DNA of 64,000 nt from Pegoplata infirma. Lineage: Eukaryota; Arthropoda; Insecta; Diptera; Anthomyiidae. The stretch is from positions 173,509,896-173,573,895 of the forward strand of contig OY992540.1 of the NCBI GenBank assembly GCA_963921195.1. Direction: 5' to 3'. Numbering within the stretch: position 1 is the first letter of the stretch; the number at the start of each line of letters is the position of its first letter. Under the pieces are notes generated by a model. The model did not search any database and had not been told where the DNA came from. It saw only the letters and a list, made by a program, of their open reading frames with translations. Made by a program: the position numbers and the translations under genes. Shown one piece after another: positions 55,908-64,000 of the stretch.

Positions 55908-56224
55908 ATTTCGGTAAATTTTTGTGCAAGTAATTTGCGTTTTTGTGCAAGCTACTTGGTTATTTTACATAAAAAACTAATTATGTTACTTTAACATCGA
56001 CAAGCTTAATTTTAGCAAAAATTAGTTAAAAAATTGTTTTTGGTATGAAAAAAATTTTACCAAGTAGAATTGCTCAATCTGACACAGATTTTTTTTTGCG
56101 TGTTTTTGTCGTATGTTCAAAGAAACTAAATTTTTGTTTAAAAAATGTAACATACGACAAATGTATTCTGAATCCAAAACGCTAATAACGTCTGTGTAAT
56201 TATAACTACAGTAAATTTGGCTTA

Positions 56225-56681
56225 TAGTACGTTCAGATTGGACTCGAAACCTCGTTAAACGGGGTTTCGTGCCAAACCTCGTTTGAAAATACGTATTTTC
56301 CCTCACAAATTGAAACCTTTTTGTAGTAAGGTTTCAACGAAAGTACGATTGAAACCTTTTAAATTTCATAATTATACGTATTTTTACCACTGTGCCACAA
56401 CAAGAAATAGAGAAAATGAGAAAATGCCAAATATAAAAAAATAAATAAATCAATATTTATATAAAATTTCTACAAAATATTAACTAATTTGGATTAAAAA
56501 AAAATAAAAACGTATAAAAAAACTAATTTCCGCGTAATTAAATTAGATTTTAAGAAAATTTTTTGTGTGAAAGTTCCCGAAACCTATATAAGTGTCAATA
56601 TTGTTGTGTGTGAACGGGTAAGTTTTGAAATTTAAAATACAAGGTTTCAATGGGGTTTCGAGGCCAATCTGAACATAGTAT
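56225..56681. mobile_element. TAGTACGTTCAGATTGG element with a 5'-UTR-like core
   Basis: Ends TAGTACGTTCAGATTGG and the inverse of TACTATGTTCAGATTGG; subterminal words GAAACC and GGTTTC. The core ends GTGTGTGAACGG followed by GTAAGTTTTG, a strong splice donor, and has no open frame: it looks like a 5' UTR exon with its donor. Confidence 0.55.
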
Positions 56682-56741
56682 TAGGGATATAAAAATTTAA
56701 TACTTTAACTATATTCAGTCCAAAACTGGAGAGAATTCATA

Positions 56742-57308
56742 CACTCAAAAAATTATGTTAGTAAAATCAACTGAAAATGTCAGTTAAAATAACTACTTTG
56801 TAAGTTGTTTTGGGGTCAACTACTTTTTCAGTTAAATCAACTAACAATGTTAGTTATTTTAACTGACAAAAAACAACTGACTTATGTAGTAAAAACTACT
56901 TACATTTGTGGTCAAAAACACTAAAATGTAGTAAAAATAAAATAATCAATATATAATTTTTTTTTTCAAAAATTTTTTCCAAAAAAAAATTGAAGACCAA
57001 ATTTTTTCAAAGTTTTTTTTTTTTTTAAAAAAAAGGTGTGAAAAATAAAAAAACGAAAATTTATTTTTATTTTTTAGAAAAAACTTTGAAAATTTTTCAG
57101 AGATAAAAAAATTAACTACTTTAAATAACTGTTACTACATCACAGTACTTTTTTGTTAGTTATTCAAAAAAAGTACTTAAAATAACTAACAGAAATAGTT
57201 GTTTGATATTTTTCATACAAAAACAACTGACTTTGTAGTTGAAAATAACTAACTACTGTAAAATATACAAACAACTAACATGTAGTAACTTACATAATTT
57301 TCTGAGTG
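56742..57308. mobile_element. TA-flanked element CACTCAAAAAATTATGTTAG
   Basis: TA at 56740-56741 and 57309-57310. The interior repeats GTTAGTTATTTTAACTGAC-type words in both orientations. No captured segment seen. Confidence 0.85.
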
Positions 57309-57611
57309 TATGACCATTTTGAAGATATTTGATGTTAAACATTAAAAACAATCTCTTCATTAACAAGACAAACCGATATTTAAAATCCTGCTGATGATAA
57401 CACTAACTGGGGTGTTTGAAACCGGTATGGGAAATATAGTACATAAATGTCTATAATTTTTAGAAATTAAATTTTTCTTCTGCATTTTTTCAACTTGAAC
57501 ACTTATAACAAATATAATTAGAGCCCGTGCTCGATCTGTACTTACAGAAAAAATCAAAAAAAGCTAATTAAATTTGCAACAAATACTACACACATTATTT
57601 TCCCATTAGAT

Positions 57612-57938
57612 CAATGGTTCCCAACCTTTGATTCTCGCCCCACAGGGGGGGCAATTTGAATGCTTCAGGGGGGCAACGAGCAAATTTTGTAAGCTTTTTT
57701 TTGGTTAATAAACTAAAAAATATTATTTTAGTTAAATTATTTAGTTGATTGTTAAAAACTTTTTCTAAAAACTTTGTTTAAACGATGGTTTTAACAAAAA
57801 GTTTTCTTAACTACAAGTAAATTTTGAATTTTAAAACAAATTTAAAAAATTTACAAATTTTTCTTGGATGTAGGGGGACATTTTGGTTTTTATTTACTTA
57901 AAAGTGGGGCATGGCACAAAAAAGGTTGGGAACCATTG
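57612..57938 (-). mobile_element. hAT element CAATGGTTCCCAACC, short copy, duplication CATTAGAT
   Basis: Perfect 8-bp duplications at 57604-57611 and 57939-57946. Inverted relative to 33888-34480 and lacking the SINE-like insert. Confidence 0.92.
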
Positions 57939-57946
57939 CATTAGAT

Positions 57947-58680
57947 CATAAGTTTACGCGCGATAGACAAGCATATTATAAAAGTGCGTTTTTGATTAAA
58001 TACTCATTTCAAAAATTTTTTAATCGTTGTAAATTTACATTTTTTTGTATTTATCTTAAAAGCCCGAACCTTTACAAAGATAACAAATTGGGTTCCATAA
58101 AAATCTATTGGTAAATACCAAAGTTATTAAGAATTTTATGAAACTGCGCAAAAAATTGTACTTGATTTTTTTTTTTTTGTATTTTTAATACAACAAAAAA
58201 ACTTGGTTAAACACCTTAGTGTTTTTTATATGTTTTTTCATATAATTAGCTATAACTTCGGTGGTAACCAATTGATTTTCATCAAACCGAATTTGTTAAG
58301 GTTCGGCTTGTTATTACGATTTTTGCTGATCACCCGAATTTTGATTTTGTTACTCAAAAAACGCATTTTTGTCATACGTGTGTTAATTCTATAAAATCTA
58401 ATGAGCTGATTTTAAAACAATTGTTGTACGATTTGTAAAAATTATTGTCTTTCCCACGGTTTTTATTTCGAATAGATCGGATGTATACAACTCGAGATAT
58501 AAAGAGAATAGTGAAAAAACCTAAAAAAAACGCTAAATTTTTTTTTTCAAAATTATGAATCCATGAAAAAATTTTTTGATATTTTTTTGGAGTTTAGTGG
58601 GCTTTAATACATGAAAAAATATAGTCACGTTTCGTGCGCAGAACATTTTTATTTTGTGAACTAGTGTTATTTATTCACTT
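57947..58680. other. Dispersed repeat (58230-58610) and filler
   Basis: 58230-58610 is the second copy of the repeat at 31917-32440, without the non-LTR insertion. The rest shows nothing. Confidence 0.5.
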
Positions 58681-59395
58681 CTCAGTTGGAAAATGTGTCA
58701 CTGAGGAAATTTCCACAGTGATTCCTTGAGGAAATGTCTTCAGGTTCTGACAAATCATAGGTAATCCTTGATGACATGTCCTAACATTGTCAGCACTGAA
58801 TGTTTGCTTTAAGAGTGTGGATAATTCCTCTAAGACGTCTAAAAGGAAATGTCTTCAGAATAGCAGTATATTAAATTAGAATTTAAAATCTGGGCAACTC
58901 TTCAATTTCCAAGAAGAAGATGGCAATATTATCGATTTATTTAAAATAAAATCAAAATCTAACAAGTAGAATAAAAGTAATAAATAGACAAAGAATTTTC
59001 AAAATAAAGTTTGGAAGAAATAGTTAGGTGTGGGACTAATAAACTGGAGGTTCCAGGTTCAAATCCTGTTGGGACTAAAATAGGCGAAAAGTTTTTTCTA
59101 AATATGAGAAAGATAATTTATAAAGGAAAATGGATAAATGTAAAAACTAAAGGAAATACGAAAATTTTTTGTATTTTCGCATGACCTACGTCAGACATTT
59201 CCCCAAAGAAGTCTTAGGTGACATGTCCCCAGAAGATCAGCCCTGACCACTGCTGACTTTGAGTGAGGACATTTTGAAAATTTGTATGAAACTGTCCTCA
59301 ACCCAGTACATAGAGATGTCTTGTGTATGTCAGCAGTGACTCTGACATGTCACCGCTCCGTCACTGAGGATGGCTCGAGGACGTTGCCAACTGGG
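58681..59395. mobile_element. CCCAGTTGG element with TGAGGACATGTC words
   Basis: Ends CTCAGTTGGAAAATGTGTCA and the inverse of CCCAGTTGGCAACGTCC, both followed by TCACTGAGGA words. A tRNA-like T-arm (CAGGTTCAAATCCTG, 59055) is in the middle. Confidence 0.65.
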
Positions 59396-60888
59396 TTAAT
59401 TAAAACGATCGGGACCAAAAAATTCTGAAAGTAAAGCTAACATAAAAACAACCGTGTTTTTCAGGTTTTCTAGGTCAATTCGTTTTCGCGCTTTATAAGC
59501 AAATTTATATTTTTTATATAAATATCTGAGTTTCAACCACAGACCATATAGACATGCAACACGAGTGCTTATTTTGGTACTTTCAATATGGACGCATACA
59601 AAATACTACTAAATTTTGTACTGTCGCTGGATAAAAATGGAAAAAAGGTTGCCAGATGATTTGCTTTGCTGGTATGCTCGCTTTTAGCGCGGCTAGAACT
59701 CGCCGGAAGGGGGAAGGTTCTTGCAAATCTGACATGGCTGAAGTGACAGTGACAAAACAATCCATACCAGTCTTGAGGTGTACTAAAAAAATTTAATTTA
59801 AAAAAAAAAAATGAACTTGAGACCCGAAGTAAACAGACGCAAAACGGAAACTAACAAAACACACCAACATACTTACACAAAACAAATCTGCCACATACAC
59901 TAAAGGATTTAACTGACGGCTGTTATGTCAGTCGGTGGCCCTCCCACTAGAAATCCATTGGATCTCACCATGACAACTGGTATTATAAATTTAGTTGTCC
60001 CAGAGTCGCCTCCACAAACACCAGTCACCCTACCTACCACATACTTACTGACTTAAGCCTTCATATCGAAAATTAATAAAACCTTTTAAAATTTCCATAA
60101 ACAATTTACAAAATGTATTTTATTAAACATTATTTAAAATTAAAAAAAAGGGAAACAATTTTTAATACATTAATTCAAAAAAAAACTATAAAATTGTATA
60201 TAAAATTTATCATGCCTTTTTTGCAAAAAAAAAACACAAAATGGAGTGCCATTTAGCCTCATTTGATGAAAAAAGTTACAAAGCGAAAAATCATAAAGTA
60301 TTTTTGTTAAATGATGGAAAAAAAGATATTTTGTTAAAAAAAATCAAAATTTTGCAAAATAAATAAAAATCATAAAAAAAGTTTAGTTGAATTATAAAAA
60401 AAAAATAAATTCTTTCTTTGATTTCAGGCCAAAATATGCTGGAACAAAATTGTTGTAGAAGTAAATATGGCTTCTATGGCGCCGGTAATTTAAGTTTTGC
60501 CGTGGCCAATTGCTGGATGCGGTTCCTTTTTAGGCTTGTCCGTCCGTCTTTCTGTCTACAAGTCTGTGTTTTCCGTTTTAATTTTTTGTATTTGTATATA
60601 TAAGTATATATTTTATTTTAAGTGTTTGTTTTTCAATTTTACTTTTTTTTATTTCCTATTTTTTTTTTGGGTAGGGTTAGCATTCATTTGGGTAACCTAT
60701 ATGGGCAAATCTTCCCTAAATTTAAAACGACTGTATTAGGCGTGAGCTCATCCCTAACCTTGCGCGCACTTTTGGGTAATTTTCCCAAAAAGGACTGTAA
60801 AAAAAGATAAGTTTCCCCTTTTATAAATGTCTTCCCTAAATTTTTATTCGATATTAATAAATACGTATATATACCTTTCTCTTTTTAG
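59396..60888. other. Less AT-rich region with exon-like patches
   Basis: 59570-59770 and 59880-60060 have clearly higher GC. An acceptor TCTTTGATTTCAG precedes an open stretch at 60427-60494 (AKICWNKIVVEVNMASMAPVI, stop). 60100-60420 is plain AT-rich. No assignable gene. Confidence 0.35.
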
Positions 60889-61068
60889 AGAGCTGTCCAG
60901 TCCGTCAAGTCGTCCCGGTGATTCATTCAAAAAAAGTACAAAAACCTTAAGGAATACCTGAGCACCCCAGGTGTGGCGGTGCTTCCAAAACGTTGTGTTG
61001 ATGATGATGCTGCTGCTTCCCCAAAGAAAACTGCAGGACCGGTCAGAGGTGTATTGCAATATACGTGA
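60889..61068 (+). pseudogene. Exon-like fragment with an in-frame stop
   Basis: After the acceptor TTTCTCTTTTTAG one frame reads RAVQSVKSSR, stop, FIQKKYKNLKEYLSTPG, VAVLPKRCVDDDAAASPKK and TAGPVRGVLQYT, then stops. Codon-like composition and high GC suggest a former exon. Source not recognised. Confidence 0.4.
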
Positions 61069-61989
61069 CTTTCTTTGTTTAAAAATATATTTTAATTTTT
61101 ACTTTTACGTTGTTCTTTTTCTTTTGTATTTAGTGTTTTAAAAAATTTGTGTTTAAATGTTCATGTGTTTGTGCTAAATGACAACAAAATTCACTTGTAA
61201 AAAAAAATAAAAATGCTTTTGCAATAAAAAAATTTATGGCGGCGTTCTTTTACTTTTTTTTTTCTTTCTTTTAAAATGGTGGTGCACTTGACCGTCCTCT
61301 TCCAAATCCGCATCAAAAAGGAAAGATTTTATTCTTCCTGTTTTTCTTTCCTTCCTTTTTTACCCCACACCATCTTTAACAAAAACCAATAAAAATTCCC
61401 TAACCCCTATTTAACTTGGCAGCACTCTTTTATGTTTTTATTTACACTCTTCTTCTTCTTAAAAGTGGTCGCCTTTAGCAATAAGCTTAACCCTTTGAGG
61501 GCGCACCTGACAAACCCAACCATCTTTAGACCCATTTATGGATCCAAGATGGGAGGGAAGTAATTCAAACCTATTTTTGAAAAAAAAACGAAATCCAAAA
61601 AAAATTGGGTATTTTGGGTATTCTTAATGAATCCCCATTTTGAAATTCCGGTCTGGCAACCACCTGTCACAACTACGGTGTAACACCGGCCTTTACCAAA
61701 ATCAACGATTTTGTTGATCTGGTAACCTTCCGTTTCGAAATGTCAAAAAGAAAAATGTAAACAAACGAATGAAAGAAAACTACGAATGAGAAAAAAAAAT
61801 ATAAAAAAAAATATGAATGAAATGAAAATTACTACAAAAACTATGAAAATAACCAGAGTAAATTGAAACTAAAAACTACAAAAAAAAATAACAACAGAAT
61901 TGGTTCGCTGGTATGTATGAAATTGTAAAAAAAAATAAGTTTATTGGAAATTTTACGTGTATGACATTCTGTTTTCCTTCTCTTTTCAG
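61069..61989. other. Possible promoter and 5' UTR region of the following gene
   Basis: 61640-61740 is GC-richer, with TGTCACAACTACGGTGTAAC, reminiscent of fly core-promoter motifs. A GCTGGTATGT donor lies at 61909. The acceptor CTTCTCTTTTCAG ends at 61989. No ATG-led frame of note. Confidence 0.35.
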
Positions 61990-62921
61990 CTACCAAGTCA
62001 GCCAAAAACAGGTTTTGGGAACCATATGTCTTTCGAACAGGAAATTCGAAATAATCGGGTATATGCCGAAGAAGAACGCATTGTAAATCTCTTTACCATC
62101 CGGCCTCTGAAAAGGTAAGTGCAACTTGCATTGTATCCTCATTTTCCTTTCATCTTTTGCTAATATTTTCCCTTAATTCTTTTCAGACTAAAATAAATTA
62201 ACGCTCGGATGGACGACAACAATCCCCCCTAAAACAACTATTTATTTGGAACAAACTCCTATTGCCCCGGATTCCACGGTAATCACCGATGAAGAAAATG
62301 CAGATACCCTTATTGCCCTAAACAACGATTGCTTCTGAAAAAAAAAAACGGTTATGGGATCCTAATCCATATCGGTTACAGGGTAATACTTATCCGGAAA
62401 CCGTATTTTCATTGGAACGGAACCTTATGCTGGGTGTATCTACACCCCCTTGGACACGGATTCCTTTTGGACACGCCAATATAATGCCTCAAAAAGGGTA
62501 AGTAACGTTCCATTAGCTGCCTTATCCGTTTCTTAAACTAATACCGGTTTTTAATTTCCTTCCCTTTTGTCGGTGTTATACCATATTCACATTGGCATGT
62601 TTAAACCCAAACCTGTGTTTCCCAAAACACAAAAAAAAAACATCGTTTTATTTTAAACCTCTCCAAAACATCTCGGAAACACGAAATTCCACCCCTGTGA
62701 TAAGAAAACAGCGGCTGCTAAACGAATCAACAAAAAAAAAAACGGATGCGTTTTAAACTACTGGCAATGGGAACACTTTCGTTTAATTTTAAACACAAAA
62801 GTTAAACGATGTTTTTAACCATTGTATGTGAATATGGAATTAGACTACCACGGTTCTCCTACGAGCTGCTGCTGGCCCTTAGGGGAAAAGTTTCGCAAAC
62901 CTCCAAGCTGTTTGGATGCAG
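61990..62921 (+). pseudogene. Three-exon unknown gene, frameshifted
   Basis: Exon A 61990-62114 (ATG at 62026: MSFEQEIRNNRVYAEEERI, NLFTIRPLK), a 72-bp intron with GTAAGT and TTCTTTTCAG, exon B 62187-62497 (LTLGWTTTIPPKTTIYLEQT; then in another frame KRLWDPNPYRLQGNTYPETV and TPPWTRIPFGHANIMPQKG), an intron holding a MITE, exon C 62844-62921 (LPRFSYELLLALRGKVSQTS, KLFGC) and a GTAAGT donor. The B/C junction keeps frame. Two single-base shifts are needed: in the A-run at 62190 and between about 62322 and 62336. RFSYELLLAL loosely resembles an eIF4E-binding YxxxxL-hydrophobic motif; too weak to name a function. Real gene with sequence errors, or a young pseudogene. Confidence 0.5.
62578..62841. 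mobile_element. TACCATATTCACATTGG MITE in an intron
   Basis: Ends TACCATATTCACATTGGCATG and the inverse of TTCCATATTCACATACAATGG; AAACCCAAACC inner words. A distant relative of the CCCTATTCACACG family. Its right edge is only two bases from the acceptor of exon C. Confidence 0.6.
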
Positions 62922-64000
62922 GTAAGTGAGTGAAATAAAAAACAAGTGAAATTGTGTGGTGACGAAATTCAAGTACTCGGTTCAGTTTTGTATATAAAAA
63001 AAATTAATTAGGGCCGCTGTTCCAAAAAGGCCATTCACATAAAAACTGAAAGTGCAAATTTACGATTCCTGTCCGTTGTTCCATATTTCCCGTCCGCATA
63101 TTCCCACTTTTCCTGATTGCCATACACGTTAAGTTATTTAGTTCCTATTCTTTCAATTGTAACTTTGAATGAAAAGGTGAGCAACAAAACCCCGAATTTG
63201 ATTTCACGCGATCCGAAAAATTTCATGTGAACTGAAAAGTCGTGAAAGGCTTTAAAGTCCGTTTAAACGATTTCTTACAGCCGCGTTGAAAGAAAACAGT
63301 AACTATACTTTCCTTTATATGAAGTTCGAGAGTTTTCTTTTCACGTGGGCACGAACACCGAAAGCATTGAAAAAGTACTTTAATCATGAAAAACGCGGTT
63401 TCAAGAAAAATCCCCCGATGAAGAAAATTGCTATACAACAAATTTGGATCCAAAACAATAAAAAGAATAAGTGTTTTTTGGACTGTGTTTATGTAAAACG
63501 ATAGCTGACAATCGTCGATTTTCTTTTTAGAATCTTGTTGACCCTAAATTAATCCAAATATTTCCATCCTTTTAAATCTTTCTGGGTTAGATAGCAATAG
63601 GGGGTTCACTTAATCGGTTTTTTTTTTTTTTTTTATTGTTCGATTAACGATTAATCGACATTTGCCAATTTTAAATTATTCGATTAAACGAATAACATTT
63701 GAAAATTGTTCGATTAATCAAACAATTACAAATTCAGAAATTTTCGAAATTACAAGATTCTCTTCCGACAGTAAAAAAAAAAATTGGTACTTGAGTAAAT
63801 ACACAATATTGATTACCATATTAACACAAAGCTAAATTTAAGTTTTCTGCTAATTTGTTTGAGACAATAAAAAAAAAAAATTGGAAATCTGAAAAATGTG
63901 TAGAATTCAATACCAATTTTCGCCAATCTTATATGGATTACAGATATCACAAAAAAAAATTTCTGACAACATTCGGGGAAATCTTAAACAAAAAAGAAAT
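62922..64000. other. Intron continuation and repeat sequence
   Basis: Begins with the donor GTAAGTGAGTG. 63615-63725 has GATTAATCG words like the hAT-like element at 47506. No further exon could be picked out; open frames at 63223-63504 overlap on both strands and look random. Confidence 0.35.

Larger units (their letters stand above)
53921..56102. mobile_element. CACGCAAAAAAAAA long-TIR element carrying gene pieces
   Basis: Ends CACGCAAAAAAAAACTGTG and the inverse of CACGCAAAAAAAAATCTGTG, with inner matching GAGCAA words. Inside are a tandemly duplicated two-exon gene fragment (54289-54775) and a nested element (55010-55907) that also carries exon-like sequence. No transposase. Confidence 0.65.

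Overview
Eukaryotic, very AT-rich and repeat-dense; almost certainly a higher fly (Diptera), and a calyptrate-type genome is my guess. Reasons: the one convincing host gene is a minus-strand TGF-beta family propeptide closest in layout to myoglianin (GDF8/11 family); introns have fly-like GTAAGT/polypyrimidine-CAG borders and some are about 70 bp; the mobile elements (RNase H-bearing non-LTR element, Bel-Pao, hAT, Tc1/mariner-like, Transib-like, Helitron-like, foldback elements) are typical of fly genomes. In Drosophila myoglianin lies on the dot (Muller F) chromosome, which would fit this repeat load; that placement is inference.

Layout. 1-0.94 kb: 3' end of a non-LTR retrotransposon with an intact RNase H. 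0.94-9.27 kb: nested transposons inside the second intron of the myoglianin-like gene, including an element (2950-7154) broken by three insertions whose uninterrupted homologue lies at 52478-53414. 9275-9696: propeptide exon 2. 9697-28416: an 18.7 kb first intron holding a 5.5 kb nested palindrome (9930-15400) and a near-identical 5.2 kb tandem duplication (17555-22780 / 22781-27997). 28417-29611: first coding exon, with start codon and signal peptide. The mature cystine-knot ligand domain is not in the window and must lie to the left.

30-48 kb: more palindromic elements, then an 11.5 kb Foldback-like composite (35944-47462): short terminal inverted repeats, inverted arms packed with a palindromic MITE family, 21-bp minisatellite arrays, and a core made of a broken Bel-Pao pol gene that is itself split by a Helitron-like insertion. 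47.5-59.4 kb: hAT, TA-flanked and other long-TIR elements, several carrying gene-like pieces. 59.5-64 kb: less AT-rich, with coding-like exons and good splice signals but frameshifts; a degenerate or poorly assembled plus-strand gene.

Main theme: many non-autonomous DNA elements flanked by a TA dinucleotide carry pieces that look like host-gene 5' ends. The clearest is the start of histone H1 (promoter/5' UTR-like sequence, N-terminal tail and start of the globular domain), present four times because the element has two copies and itself lies in the 5.2 kb duplication. Others carry a start codon, short exon, intron and second exon, or a 5'-UTR-like segment ending in a splice donor. This resembles Pack-type gene capture by DNA transposons. 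No CRISPR, rRNA gene or functional tRNA gene was seen.
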